Shown: positions 34,421-46,717 of the stretch, one piece after another | How positions within the stretch are numbered: the first letter of the stretch is position 1 | Layout: each line of letters opens with the position of its first letter | Assembly (NCBI RefSeq): GCF_014652555.1 | Contig: NZ_BMZA01000007.1 | Coordinates: 62,001 to 126,000, forward strand | DNA: 64,000 nucleotides | DNA from: Novosphingobium colocasiae | Lineage (GTDB): Bacteria > Pseudomonadota > Alphaproteobacteria > Sphingomonadales > Sphingomonadaceae | Reading direction: 5' to 3' | The notes under the pieces: generated by a model | What the model saw: the letters and a program-made list of their open reading frames with translations, nothing else | The model's database searches: none | Told to the model about the DNA's origin: nothing | Made by a program: the position numbers and the translations under genes

Positions 34421-37400
34421 GTGAAAACCACGCACTTCAAGGCCGCGTTGCGCAGCGCATCGTGCCTTAGCGCCGCGTTGACGTTCGGAACCGCGGTTTC
34501 GGCGCAAGCGCAGGATGCAGCACCACAGTCGGCAGCCAGCGATGATGCCGGGGAAACCATCATTGTTACCGGTTCGCGCATCCAGCGCCCGAACATGACG
34601 GCGAACAGCCCGGTGGCGGTCGTCAGCGGTGAAGAGACAGTCAAGCGCGCGGACATCACGCTCGAAACCTTCCTGAACACGCTGCCGCAGGTCAATCCGG
34701 CCGGCACCAGCACCTCGAACAACCCCGGCAACGGCGGCCAGTCGAACATCGACCTTCGCGGCCTCGGCACCAACCGCAACCTCGTCCTGATCGACGGCCG
34801 CCGGCCGATGGTGTCCGCATCGGACCAGACGGTTGACCTTAACACCATCCCGCAGGGCCTGATCGACCGGATCGACGTGCTGACCGGCGGTGCCGGTGCC
34901 ACATATGGCGCGGACGCCATCTCCGGCGTCGTCAATATGCGCCTGAAGCGCGATTTCTCCGGGCTGGAAGCCCGGGCGACTTATTCCAATTCGGTTCCCT
35001 ACACCGATTCGCGTGAGTGGCAGATAGCCGCTACAGCCGGCATCAACTTTGCTGACGGCCGCGGTAACATCGCTGCTTCGTACGAGCATTCCGAGCGCGA
35101 GGCGATGATCAAGAGCCAGCGCGCCTTCGCCGCTACGGCAACGTCGACCACCGGCACCTTCCCGACCGGCAAGCTGGCGGAAAGCTCGACTAACGGCATT
35201 TCGCAGGCTGCGATTGACGCGCTGTTTTCAAGCTATGGCGTCACCGCAAAGGACGTACCCGTTGCCGGCACGTCAAAGCTGGGCTTCAACAATGACGGCT
35301 CGCTGTTCGCTGTGGGTGTGTTCAACGATCCGCATGACGTGGCGAACTTCCGCTACGATTTCAATTCGGCGGCCAATCCTAACGGGAACTACTATCCGGA
35401 CTTCTACACCTACAACTTCGACATCATCAACCTGCTCGTCCTGCCCGTAAAGCGCGATACCGGGTTCGTCACTGGGCATTTCGAAATCTCGCCCGCCATC
35501 GAAATTTTCGGTCAAGGCCAATACACCAAGTACGAAACGTCGAGCGCACTGGCACCGACCCCGGTCGGCACCCGCATCGGCAACACGCTCACCAACACCA
35601 ACCCCGCCAACGCGGTTTCGGATTTGGTGGAACCCGGCAAGCAGACCACTGCGCTGCTCGTTCCGATAACTAACCCATTCCTTCCAGCAGACCTCGCAAC
35701 TTTGCTGGCCTCACGCACCGGTGATGACGCCAACATCGTAGGGTCCGGAGCGACTGAAGCATTCCGCATTTCCAAGCGGTTCCTCGACACCGGTCTACGT
35801 CAGGAAAACTTCTCTAACGAAGTCTACCAAGGTCTGCTCGGGCTGCGCGGCGAGATTGCGCCCGGGTGGCGCTATGAAGCCTATGCCTCTTACGGCAAAA
35901 CCACGATTAACGACAACCAGACCGGCAACGTCGATGTCCAGAAGGTTCAGAACCTGCTGGAAGCAGCCGATGGTGGCGCATCGCTTTGCGCTGGTGGCTT
36001 CAATCCCTTCGGTATCCATCCGCTTTCACAGGAATGCGTGGATTATATCGCCGTCGGTACGGAGACCAAGACTACCTTCACGCAGAAGATCTATCAAGGC
36101 TATGTCCAGGGCGATCTGTTCGAAATGCCGGCCGGCAAGCTTTCGGTCGTGCTGGGTGCCGAACACCGCAGCTTTAACTATCGCTACGACGCCGGAACGG
36201 CTGCCGGCCCGATCGCCGGCTTCAACAACGGCACCAACGATCACGGCACAAACACCTTCACCGACATCTTCGGCGAAGCGTCGATCCCGCTGCTGAAGGA
36301 CAGCTTTGTCAACTATGCCGAACTGACCCTGACTGCCCGTCGTTCCACCAGCAAGTTCAATGACATCGAAAATGGGATCAAGGGCGACTCGCAAAACTCG
36401 TGGGCTTATGGCGGCACCTTCACCGTCGAGCCGATCGACGCCGTGCGGTTGCGCGCTTCATACCAGCATTCCGTCCGTGCTCCGAACTTCGGCGAACTGT
36501 TCTCGGGGGGCAGCAACTTCCCGTCGTACTTCGATCCGTGCTCGATCGGCACGAATTTTCGGAAGAACGGTGGAGCGGCCGCGCGCGACCTGTGCATTAA
36601 TGCCGGTTCCGGCATCGACCCGGGCGGCGTTGACAACTATCAGCAGGGTCCGGGCAGCCAGGTCTTCCTGGGCTATGTCGGCAACCCCAACCTGAAGCCG
36701 GAAAAGAGCGACGCGATCACGCTCGGCACCGTGTTCCAGGTGGGCCGTCTGACCGGCTCGATCGACTGGTACTCGATCAAAATCAAGGACACGATCATCC
36801 AGCCGGATCCGAACCTGGTGATCGCGGCGTGCTATGGCTATCATGGCAAGAATCCGAGCCTTGACCCCACCAGCGTCTATTGCTCTGGCCTGTCGCGCAC
36901 TCCGGACATCAGCTTCATCTCGGTGCCGACCGCACTGGGTGGCGACGGTTCGGGCTACTTCCAGTTCGTGAACCAGGGCAAGATCAAGACTTCGGGCATC
37001 GATTTCCAGCTTGCCTATACCCTGCCGACGGAGTTCATCGGCCCTGACGCCGCGCTGACCTTCAACCTGATGGGCAACTACCTCATCGACTACAAGGTTG
37101 AGGAACTGCCCGGCGTCACGATCGACTACGCTGATACGATTTCATATTCGGGCTTGGGCACTTCGTTCCCCCGCTGGCGCGGTGTGCTCGAAACGACGTT
37201 TGCCGTCAGCAAAGCCGTGTCCTTCGATCTGCGCACGCGCTACATCGACGGCATGAAGAACCGGGCTGCCGCCCAGTTCCCGGGTGAAGTCTTCGACAAG
37301 GTGGATCCGGTCTTCTATTTCGACCTTGGCGCCGAAGCCAAGATCGACAAGCTGACCCTGCGCATCGGTGCGAACAACCTGTTCAACCGCAAGCCGGAAC

Positions 37401-37492
37401 TCTATTCGCCGAACATTCAGTCGGGCACCGATCCGTCGCTTTACGACGTTGTCGGCCGCCGGCTCTACGTGTCCGCCAAGGTCAAGTACTGA
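34421..37492 (+). CDS. TonB-dependent outer-membrane receptor 1
   Basis: A 1,023-residue receptor starting at a GTG with GAAAGGG upstream. The signal peptide runs to about residue 28 (AVSAQAQD). A plug domain follows (about 45-165, ETIIVTGSRIQRP, the TonB-box-like region, and VLIDGRRPMV), then a 22-strand-type barrel (about 200-1,020, ending RRLYVSAKVKY). It belongs to the long sphingomonad class whose plug has DLRGLGTNRNLVLIDGRR. Substrate unknown. It is directly followed, after a terminator, by a TPR-sulfotransferase gene and lies 3.2 kb from a second receptor of the same class. Confidence 0.93.
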   Translation: MKTTHFKAALRSASCLSAALTFGTAVSAQAQDAAPQSAASDDAGETIIVTGSRIQRPNMTANSPVAVVSGEETVKRADITLETFLNTLPQVNPAGTSTSNNPGNGGQSNIDLRGLGTNRNLVLIDGRRPMVSASDQTVDLNTIPQGLIDRIDVLTGGAGATYGADAISGVVNMRLKRDFSGLEARATYSNSVPYTDSREWQIAATAGINFADGRGNIAASYEHSEREAMIKSQRAFAATATSTTGTFPTGKLAESSTNGISQAAIDALFSSYGVTAKDVPVAGTSKLGFNNDGSLFAVGVFNDPHDVANFRYDFNSAANPNGNYYPDFYTYNFDIINLLVLPVKRDTGFVTGHFEISPAIEIFGQGQYTKYETSSALAPTPVGTRIGNTLTNTNPANAVSDLVEPGKQTTALLVPITNPFLPADLATLLASRTGDDANIVGSGATEAFRISKRFLDTGLRQENFSNEVYQGLLGLRGEIAPGWRYEAYASYGKTTINDNQTGNVDVQKVQNLLEAADGGASLCAGGFNPFGIHPLSQECVDYIAVGTETKTTFTQKIYQGYVQGDLFEMPAGKLSVVLGAEHRSFNYRYDAGTAAGPIAGFNNGTNDHGTNTFTDIFGEASIPLLKDSFVNYAELTLTARRSTSKFNDIENGIKGDSQNSWAYGGTFTVEPIDAVRLRASYQHSVRAPNFGELFSGGSNFPSYFDPCSIGTNFRKNGGAAARDLCINAGSGIDPGGVDNYQQGPGSQVFLGYVGNPNLKPEKSDAITLGTVFQVGRLTGSIDWYSIKIKDTIIQPDPNLVIAACYGYHGKNPSLDPTSVYCSGLSRTPDISFISVPTALGGDGSGYFQFVNQGKIKTSGIDFQLAYTLPTEFIGPDAALTFNLMGNYLIDYKVEELPGVTIDYADTISYSGLGTSFPRWRGVLETTFAVSKAVSFDLRTRYIDGMKNRAAAQFPGEVFDKVDPVFYFDLGAEAKIDKLTLRIGANNLFNRKPELYSPNIQSGTDPSLYDVVGRRLYVSAKVKY

Positions 37493-37515
37493 TCCCTGGC
37501 AAGCGCGAGAAGAAT

Positions 37516-37546
37516 GGGGGGATGGGGCAACCCTCCCCCCTTTTTC
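37516..37546 (+). terminator. Terminator after TonB receptor 1
   Basis: GGGGGGA...TCCCCCC stem with a short GGGG/CCC inner part, followed by TTTTTCTT. It is a convincing intrinsic terminator; transcription of the sulfotransferase gene may start afresh or come from read-through. Confidence 0.8.
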
Positions 37547-37628
37547 TTGCCCCGCCCGGCCCTGCCCCCTATCCTGACAGGGCATAGCCGGTCGCAGCCC
37601 GTATCCGCCGGGAGACGTTTTCAGTCCG

Positions 37629-39614
37629 ATGAATACCATCCAGCAAAGCATGAACTCCGCCGTCGCGGCGTTTCAGCGCGGCGATTTCGAGAATGCCCGC
37701 GCCATCGCCCAGCGCGTCCACCGCGATCAGCCGCGCAACATGCAAGTGCTGCAATTTCTCGGCATTGCCCAGTGCAAGGCCGGCAACCCGCGCGAAGGGC
37801 TGGCCAGCCTGCAACGCGCCCTGCGCAGCAATCCGCAGGACAGCGCCCTGCGGCTCAACGCCGCCCAGGCCGCGCTTGATGCGGGATTGCCCGCCGAAGC
37901 GGAGGAGCTGTGCCGCCCAATCGCGTCGCAGCCGCAAGCGCTGCAGGTCCTCGCCCTGGCCGCCAAGGCGCGCGGTGACGTGGAATTGGCCGCTACCCGT
38001 CTGGAAGAGCTGACCCGCACGAACCCGCGCGATGGGCGCTTGCTCAACAACTACGGCAACGCCCTACTGGAATGCGGCGAGGCGGAGCGCGCCATCGAAG
38101 TGCTGGCGACGGCGGGATCGCTGATCCCGGACGAGGCCGGGGTTTGGCTCAATCTCGGCCGGGCGCTGACGCTGGCGAAGCGGTTCGACGATGCCGAAGC
38201 GGTGTTCAGCCGCGCGATCGCCACCGCGCCGCAGGATGCGCAGACCAATTTCGAGCTCGGTCAGTCGCTTTATCGGCATGGCCGCGCGGCGGAGGCGCTG
38301 ATCCGGTTTTCCGCTGCCGCGCGGGCAGGCCGCCAGGACGCCCAGACCCTGGTACTGATCGGGCTATGCTATGCCGCGCTGGACCAGAAGACCGAGGCCG
38401 AGCGCGCGTACAAGACCGCGCTGGCCGTCGAGCCCGACAGTGTGCGGGCCATGCTGGCGCTGGCTATCCTGTACGAACAGGGTAACCGCCTGACCGATCT
38501 TGAGGAACTGGAAGCGCTGGCCCGCCGCAACGCGCCGCCCAGCGACGATCGTGCCTATATCGAAGCGCTGACCCTGCGCCGGCGCGGCAACCTGCGCGAG
38601 GCGCTGGACCTTGCGCTGGCTTCGCACCCGGCCACGCTCGATACATCGATCCGCGCGCAGTTCATCGGCCAGGTTGCCGACCAGTTGGGCGAGGTCGATC
38701 TGGCCTTCGCCTCCTTCTCCGAAATGAACGAAGCCATGGCCGCGCAGCCCGACGCACTGCGGTTCGACGGCACCGAACAATCCACGGTCATCTCCGGTCG
38801 CACTGCCGCGATTTCGGCACCCTGGTTCGCAGGCTGGAACGATGTCGAGTACCACGACGGACTGCCCTCCCCCGCCTTCCTCACCGGCTTCCTCCGCTCG
38901 GGCACCACGCTGCTCGACACCATCCTGATGGGCCACCCGGACACCGAAGTGCGCGAGGAGGAAGCGATGGTGTCCGTCCTCGAGGAAACGGGCGGGCCGA
39001 TCGCCCAGCTCGGCACCTTGGACGCGGAAGCGGTCTCCCGCATGCGCGCGGGCTATTTCGACGAGGTTTCACGCGGCGGCACCCTGCCAGATGGCAAGCT
39101 GCTGATCGACAAGTATCCGCTCGCCACCCTGCGCGCCTCCTACATCCACCGCGCCTTTCCCGATGCCCGGTTCATTTTCGCGCTGCGCCACCCCTGCGAT
39201 GTCGTGCTGAGCTGCTGGATGCAGAATTTCAAGGTGACCCGCGCCATGGCAAGCTTTCTGACTCTGGAAAACGCGGCGCGAATGTATGCGCTGACGATGG
39301 AACACTGGATGCGCGCGCGCGAGGTGATGCCGCTCAGCGTCCACACTGTGCGGTACGAGGATCTGGTCCAGGACCTTGAGGGCACCATGCGCCCGCTGCT
39401 CGACTTCCTCGGTCTAGACTGGACGGACGATGTGCTTGACCATCAGCGCACGGCGGCGAACCGCGGGTATATCCGCACCCCCAGCTACGCGCAGGTGACC
39501 GAGCGCATCTACACCCGGTCCAAGGGCCGCTGGGAGGCCTACCGCCCTTACCTGGAGCCGATCCTGCCGATCCTCGAACCGTGGATCGAACGCTTCGGGT
39601 ACGAGCCGCTGTAA
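37629..39614 (+). CDS. TPR-repeat sulfotransferase
   Basis: A 661-residue two-part protein. Residues about 1-380 are tetratricopeptide repeats (for example FENARAIAQRVHRDQPRN, LKxxAEELCRPI-like, AERAYKTALAVEPDSVRAML). Residues about 400-655 are a sulfotransferase domain: FLTGFLRSGTTLLDTILMG (PAPS 5'-phosphosulfate loop), FALRHPCDVVLSCWMQNF (3'-phosphate binding) and VHTVRYEDLVQD. The layout resembles tyrosylprotein-sulfotransferase-like families, suggesting that TPRs recruit a peptide or protein acceptor; this is inferred. It is convergent with the 2OG-oxygenase (3 bp apart) and sits between two TonB receptors. Confidence 0.9.
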   Translation: MNTIQQSMNSAVAAFQRGDFENARAIAQRVHRDQPRNMQVLQFLGIAQCKAGNPREGLASLQRALRSNPQDSALRLNAAQAALDAGLPAEAEELCRPIASQPQALQVLALAAKARGDVELAATRLEELTRTNPRDGRLLNNYGNALLECGEAERAIEVLATAGSLIPDEAGVWLNLGRALTLAKRFDDAEAVFSRAIATAPQDAQTNFELGQSLYRHGRAAEALIRFSAAARAGRQDAQTLVLIGLCYAALDQKTEAERAYKTALAVEPDSVRAMLALAILYEQGNRLTDLEELEALARRNAPPSDDRAYIEALTLRRRGNLREALDLALASHPATLDTSIRAQFIGQVADQLGEVDLAFASFSEMNEAMAAQPDALRFDGTEQSTVISGRTAAISAPWFAGWNDVEYHDGLPSPAFLTGFLRSGTTLLDTILMGHPDTEVREEEAMVSVLEETGGPIAQLGTLDAEAVSRMRAGYFDEVSRGGTLPDGKLLIDKYPLATLRASYIHRAFPDARFIFALRHPCDVVLSCWMQNFKVTRAMASFLTLENAARMYALTMEHWMRAREVMPLSVHTVRYEDLVQDLEGTMRPLLDFLGLDWTDDVLDHQRTAANRGYIRTPSYAQVTERIYTRSKGRWEAYRPYLEPILPILEPWIERFGYEPL

Positions 39615-39617
39615 CTC

Positions 39618-40328
39618 CTAACCCAGCACGCGCAGCCAGCCGGTGATCGATAGCCGCGCTTCCTCCACCCAGGATGCCACCTGGGTGACGCAGTGCTGGC
39701 GCGGCACCGCGAACAGCCGCATGCTGTTGAACGCCGGCACGAACCCGCGCAGGTCATCACCATCGGGAAACAGCAGCAAGCCGCCCCAGTCGGGCTGCCA
39801 GCCCCGGCTCAGCCCGACGACATAGGCGGCCTGGCGATTCTTGCCGGCCACATCATCATCGTGGCTGCTCAGGAAATGCCCGGCGGCAAACAGCGTCGCC
39901 TGGGCGTCCAGCAGATTGACCCGATCGCGGCCGGTCACCGCCTTGAGCAGTTCCAGCACCGCCGCGCTGTTGAGAAACCGGGCGAAGCGATCGACCAGCA
40001 AATCACGCTCCCGGCGCGCGGCGTCATCGTCCGGCACGCGAATGGTGCGGAAATGAAACTGAAACCCCTCGCGCGCCGAGCGGGCAACTGCTTCTTCAAA
40101 CGTCTTGCGCGTTCCGGGATCGAAGCCCCGATAATCGCTGAGCGCGATCTCGTAGACCTTCTCTCCGGCGTTGAGCACTTCGACCCAGCTCTCGTCCCGC
40201 CGAAGCGATGCGGCCAGCGCCTCGGCCTGGTCATCTGGCAGCAGCCCATCGATCGAAACGAAGCCTTGTGACGCGAAGCGCTGCGCCAGAGCGGCAATAT
40301 CGGAGCGGGGAGCCAAGGCGAACTGCAT
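39618..40328 (-). CDS. 2OG-Fe(II) oxygenase (prolyl-hydroxylase-like)
   Basis: A 236-residue dioxygenase that would hydroxylate a substrate using 2-oxoglutarate, O2 and Fe(II). Iron ligands are HDD in FLSSHDDDVAGKN (HxD) and the His of PRQHCVTQV. GWQPDWGGLLLFP lies between, as in P4H-like proteins. N-terminal FVSIDGLLPDDQAEALA is typical of prolyl-hydroxylase-like families. It is convergent with the TPR-sulfotransferase and divergent from the second TonB receptor, sharing its upstream region. Acceptor unknown. Confidence 0.85.
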   Translation of the reverse strand: MQFALAPRSDIAALAQRFASQGFVSIDGLLPDDQAEALAASLRRDESWVEVLNAGEKVYEIALSDYRGFDPGTRKTFEEAVARSAREGFQFHFRTIRVPDDDAARRERDLLVDRFARFLNSAAVLELLKAVTGRDRVNLLDAQATLFAAGHFLSSHDDDVAGKNRQAAYVVGLSRGWQPDWGGLLLFPDGDDLRGFVPAFNSMRLFAVPRQHCVTQVASWVEEARLSITGWLRVLG

Positions 40329-40691
40329 GACGATTGTCTAGCCGAGGCACCGGCCCGAAGCCAGAGCCCGACCCGATCGAGTCGCCGCAGTTGGCCGAAA
40401 TTGTCGATCGAAGTGTCAGAACAGTAACCGATTATGAACCATCCGGCCCTAGGGTCGAGCCCGAAGGCAGTCAAAGCTGATTCCGCACGCTTGTTGCAAC
40501 AGTGCAACAGTTGCCGGCGCAATTCCGGGGCGAGGGCTTAAAATGTTGAATCAAGATTCAGGTCACGCAACAAGAAGCAATTGACGGCGAAAGAGCATCA
40601 CCATGCCGGGCTGTCGCCGATCGGGTCGCACATCGTGGATGGTCACGCTGGCCGATGGACGGACCCAGAGAAAACCAAGGGGCACACCATT
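40329..40691. other. 363-bp divergent promoter region between the oxygenase and TonB receptor 2
   Basis: It holds the palindrome TGTTGCAACAGTGCAACA at 40492-40509 and a long untranslated leader for receptor 2. An in-frame ATG at 40581 would only extend the receptor by 37 polar residues before the signal peptide and is not used. No gene or RNA is seen. Confidence 0.55.
40492..40509. promoter_or_regulatory. Palindromic operator-like site TGTTGC-N6-GCAACA upstream of TonB receptor 2
   Basis: TGTTGCA-ACAG-TGCAACA has perfect 7-bp arms, 183 bp before the receptor start and 164 bp from the oxygenase start. Similar 18-bp sites lie upstream of clpB and the two barrel genes. The regulator is unknown. 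Confidence 0.45.
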
Positions 40692-43600
40692 ATGAGATCT
40701 TCCTACCGCAAGTCCGCGCTGCGCAGCGCCACCTGCCTGACCCTCGCGGCAATATCGCTGGGCGCTGCCGGCGAGGCGATGGCGCAGGATACCGCGGCGG
40801 CCGATGACGCGGCAGTGGCCGAAGACACGATCATCGTCACCGGCTCGCGGATCAAGCCGATCCCGGGATTCGATGCTCCTAACCCGATCGTGGCGATCAC
40901 CTCGGCCACGATCGAACGCTCGGGCAAGACCAACCTGACCGAATTCCTCGCGGATTCGCCCGCGCTCCTCGGATCGACCCGCAGCATCGACAATGGCGGC
41001 GGCAACAGCGTGAACGCTGATGCGGTCGGCACGAACTTCCTCAACCTGCGGAATCTCGGCGCGGATCGGACACTGGTCCTGGTCGATGGGCGGCGGCATG
41101 TGTCCGGTTCTCCCGGTACCGCAGCCGTGGACATCAACACGATCCCCACCGATCTGGTCGAGCGCGTCGATGTGCTGACCGGCGGCGTCGGCGCGATCTA
41201 TGGTGCGGACGGCGTCTCCGGCGTGGTCAACTTCATCATGAAGAAGGACTTCGACGGTCTCAACCTGCGAGCCCAGAACACGATCTCGCAGCGTGGCGAT
41301 GCCGGCCAGCGTTTCGGTGCCGCTACGTTCGGGAAGAATTTTGCGGACGGTCGCGGCAATATCACCGTGGCCTATGAGTTCAACGAAACCGATCGTTTTT
41401 CGCAGAGCCAGCGACTCAACTACGGCAAGACCGGCCCCAGTTATTCGTTGCAGCGCAACCCTGCCGATGGCTCGCCCGGCTCGGCGGGCGACGATCCCAA
41501 TGTCCCCGATCGCGTGCTGATGACCGGCCTGCGCTGGGCGGACAGTTCGCCGGGTGGCGCGGTTGACGTGGATTTCGACGGGCTGTCTGACTACACGGGT
41601 GAAGGCACCGTATACGATCGGGGCACCTATGTTCCCGGCACGGCATTCACGATCGGCGGCGACAGCACTCCGCGGGAAACCTATTATGGCGACTTTGTGC
41701 CGTATACCCGCAAGCATATTGCGAACGTGCTGGGTCACTATGAATTCAGCCCGGCATTGAACGTGTACTTTGAGGGCAAGTACGTCAAATCGCACTCGGA
41801 CACGCTGTCGCAACCAAGCTACGATTTTTATACCGTTCTCGCTCCCGACAATTTCTATCTCAACGAAAAATTCGGAGCGCTGGCACCTGGCGGAGCACTC
41901 GTCAGTCGGGACAATTTTGACTACGCACGGTCAAAATACTCGCTCAACCGGGAGCTGTGGCGCGGCGTGATCGGTGCCGAGGGTGACCTTTCCGACCATC
42001 TGCGCTACGATGTTTCGTTCGTTTATGGCAGATCGACCCAGAAATCGACCACCACGAACGCGCGTATTGCCGATCGATACTACGCGGCCCTGGACGCCGT
42101 CGATGACGGCACCGGAAATGTGACTTGCCGGATCAATCTGCCGGGCCAGACATCGTTCTTCTCGGAAAACTACGGCGGCGTGCCGTTCCTGCCGGGCACT
42201 TACGATCCTGCAACCTCGACATCCACGCCGATCACGTTTGCTCCGGGCGAATGCGTGCCGCTCAACATCCTGGGCAACGGCTCTCCCTCGCCGGAAGCCG
42301 CTGCTTGGGTTTCGGCGACGCTTCACGAACTGGCTCGGCTTGAGCAATACGTGGCATCGGCATCCATTTCCGGGGACACCGGCGCGTTCTTCAATCTGCC
42401 CGGCGGTCCGGTCGGGTTTGCCATCGGTGCGGAATATCGCAAGGAGAAGAGCCTGTCCGTCCCGGACCCGTTGCGTCAGGCCGGACTTCTCGCCAGCTAC
42501 GGCGCATCCACCGTCGATCGCGGCTCGTTCGATGTCAAGGAAGTCTACGGCGAAGTCAGGCTGCCCTTGCTGGCCAATGTTCCGTTCGCCAAGGAACTGA
42601 GCGCCGGCGGTGCCGTCCGCTTCTCCGACTATTCGACTGTCGGATCGACAACCACATGGAGCGTCAACGGCACATATTCGCCGATTTCGGACATCACCAT
42701 TCGGGGGACCTATTCGCAATCGGTTCGGGCCCCCAACATCTCGGAACTGTTCGCGGGCGCGAGCACCGGTTTTGACTTTGTCGTCGATCCATGCGGTCCG
42801 GAACGCCTGGCCGAGGGGACTTCAACGCGCGTTGCCAACTGCACAGCGGCACTTGCCGCCTTGGGCATTGACATCAATGCCAAAGACGGCGCTGGCAATT
42901 ACCTGTTTGACCCCGCCAATGACACGACCTCTCCCCAGAACAGCAGCATTCCGGGGACAGTCGGCGGGAATGCCAATCTCAAGGCAGAAACCGCCAAAAC
43001 ATGGACCGCCGGTCTGGTTCTGCGGCCCAGCTTCCTGCCCGGCTTCACGGCCAGCGCGGACTGGTACAACATCAACCTGACCAAGGCGATCAACTACGCG
43101 CAGCTCCAAAAGGTCGTCGATCTGTGCTATGATGGCGCAACACTGGATAACCAGTTCTGTGATCTGATCGGACGCAGCAGCACTAACGGCTACGTCAACG
43201 ACTGGACCGTTCTGCCGTTGAACGTGGCTTCTTACAAGACCGCAGGTCTCGACCTGACGGTGGTGTACAGCTTTACGCCAAAAGCGGACATCGGCACTTT
43301 CACGCTCAGGCTAGTCGGTAACTATCTGGACAAGCTTTCGATCGTGCCTGACGTGGGTGCGGAAGCGGAAAATCAGGTCGGAAACGGCCCCAACGGCACC
43401 GTGCTTGTCTATCCCGCCCCGAAGTACAGCGGCAATCTGGACCTCACCTGGACCCGCAACGCCGTTACCATCAATTACGGAATCAACTGGTGGGACAAGA
43501 CCCGCCGGGCCAGCGCCGCGCAGGCCAAGGCAAACCCTGACTACTTCCCCAGCGAATACATGTGGTACAAGGAGAAGTGGGAACACAACCTCTACATGGC

Positions 43601-43739
43601 CGTCGATGTGGCGGACAATTTCACCCTTTATGGCGGTGTCGACAACGTGCTCGATACCAAGCCGGACGTCGGTGCAGTCGCGTATCCGGTCGATGCCACC
43701 GGCCGTTCGTTCTACATGGGCGTGAAGGCCAAACTCTGA
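40692..43739 (+). CDS. TonB-dependent outer-membrane receptor 2
   Basis: A 1,015-residue receptor. The start is at MRSSYRKSALRSATCLTLAA with AAGGGG upstream; signal peptide to about residue 33 (GEAMAQD). Plug domain: EDTIIVTGSRIKPIPG, then NFLNLRNLGADRTLVLVDGRR (shortened here in meaning: LGADRTLVLVDGRRHVSG). Barrel to the end (SFYMGVKAKL). Same long sphingomonad class as receptor 1 but clearly diverged in the barrel, so probably a different ligand. Ends in a strong bidirectional terminator facing clpB. Confidence 0.93.
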   Translation: MRSSYRKSALRSATCLTLAAISLGAAGEAMAQDTAAADDAAVAEDTIIVTGSRIKPIPGFDAPNPIVAITSATIERSGKTNLTEFLADSPALLGSTRSIDNGGGNSVNADAVGTNFLNLRNLGADRTLVLVDGRRHVSGSPGTAAVDINTIPTDLVERVDVLTGGVGAIYGADGVSGVVNFIMKKDFDGLNLRAQNTISQRGDAGQRFGAATFGKNFADGRGNITVAYEFNETDRFSQSQRLNYGKTGPSYSLQRNPADGSPGSAGDDPNVPDRVLMTGLRWADSSPGGAVDVDFDGLSDYTGEGTVYDRGTYVPGTAFTIGGDSTPRETYYGDFVPYTRKHIANVLGHYEFSPALNVYFEGKYVKSHSDTLSQPSYDFYTVLAPDNFYLNEKFGALAPGGALVSRDNFDYARSKYSLNRELWRGVIGAEGDLSDHLRYDVSFVYGRSTQKSTTTNARIADRYYAALDAVDDGTGNVTCRINLPGQTSFFSENYGGVPFLPGTYDPATSTSTPITFAPGECVPLNILGNGSPSPEAAAWVSATLHELARLEQYVASASISGDTGAFFNLPGGPVGFAIGAEYRKEKSLSVPDPLRQAGLLASYGASTVDRGSFDVKEVYGEVRLPLLANVPFAKELSAGGAVRFSDYSTVGSTTTWSVNGTYSPISDITIRGTYSQSVRAPNISELFAGASTGFDFVVDPCGPERLAEGTSTRVANCTAALAALGIDINAKDGAGNYLFDPANDTTSPQNSSIPGTVGGNANLKAETAKTWTAGLVLRPSFLPGFTASADWYNINLTKAINYAQLQKVVDLCYDGATLDNQFCDLIGRSSTNGYVNDWTVLPLNVASYKTAGLDLTVVYSFTPKADIGTFTLRLVGNYLDKLSIVPDVGAEAENQVGNGPNGTVLVYPAPKYSGNLDLTWTRNAVTINYGINWWDKTRRASAAQAKANPDYFPSEYMWYKEKWEHNLYMAVDVADNFTLYGGVDNVLDTKPDVGAVAYPVDATGRSFYMGVKAKL

Positions 43740-43755
43740 TTTATCGACAAGCATG

Positions 43756-43793
43756 AAAAAGGGCCGGGAAGCATGTGCTTCCCGGCCCTTTTT
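43756..43793. terminator. Bidirectional terminator between TonB receptor 2 and clpB
   Basis: AAAAAGGGCCGGGAAGCA and TGCTTCCCGGCCCTTTTT form a perfect 18-bp inverted repeat around a 2-base centre, with A and T tracts at each end. It stops both convergent transcripts. Confidence 0.95.
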
Positions 43794-43815
43794 GCTCGGG
43801 CACATCCGATCGCAA

Positions 43816-46395
<2,580 letters not shown>

Positions 46396-46420
46396 GAGAC
46401 GAATTCCTCCTGACCCAGAG

Positions 46421-46449
46421 GATGTAGTGTTGCATTTTTACAACACAAG
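46421..46449 (-). promoter_or_regulatory. Possible sigma-32-type promoter of clpB
   Basis: On the minus strand CTTGTG (46444-46449) is followed after 16 bases by CACTACAT, a loose match to the alphaproteobacterial RpoH pattern (CTTG, about 17 bp, CYTATNT). It overlaps the palindrome TGTTGC-N6-ACAACA. The -10 match is weak, so this is tentative. Confidence 0.3.
46428..46445. promoter_or_regulatory. Palindrome TGTTGC-N6-ACAACA upstream of clpB
   Basis: TGTTGCATTTTTACAACA has arms TGTTG/CAACA with one mismatch at the inner position. It has the same 18-bp geometry as the sites at 40492, 46557 and 47963. Confidence 0.4.
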
Positions 46450-46556
46450 GGCAGTGTGTTTGATTTTTTGCTGCCGGTCGCCCCAGGTCTCCGCACGCAA
46501 GATGGGATTGGACCCCAATCTATCAAGCCCCCGCCCGACATACCCCGTTGTGGTGA

Positions 46557-46574
46557 TGTGGCAGCACAGCAACG
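46557..46574. promoter_or_regulatory. Degenerate palindrome TGTGGC-N6-GCAACG upstream of barrel protein 1
   Basis: TGTGGCAGCACAGCAACG has two mismatches to TGTTGC-N6-GCAACA and lies in a longer segment also conserved before the second barrel gene (CATACCCCGTT...CACAGCAAC). It is 144 bp before the gene. Confidence 0.4.
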
Positions 46575-46717
46575 CCACGAGGAAATGTGCACATCTGCAA
46601 TTAGCGTTAAAAAGCCCGCTATTCCCAAATGCCGAAAAGCGAATTAGTCGCAATTACATAGATCAGGCGCGGCGGGGCTTTACGCGCGCCTGGGTCGGGG
46701 CAGAGGGGCAAGTTCAC

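Larger units (their letters stand above)
46396..46717. other. 322-bp divergent promoter region between clpB and barrel protein 1
   Basis: This region contains the AGGAGG site of clpB (46406-46411, minus strand), a possible sigma-32-like CTTG (46446-46449, minus strand), two variants of the TGTTGC-N6-GCAACA palindrome (46428-46445 and 46557-46574), and the TACCCCGTT block shared with the second barrel gene (from about 46539). No gene is seen. Confidence 0.5.

Noticed and set aside
40581..40691. Upstream ATG extending TonB receptor 2
   Set aside because: It adds 37 polar residues before an obvious signal peptide; the downstream ATG has AAGGGG at proper spacing.
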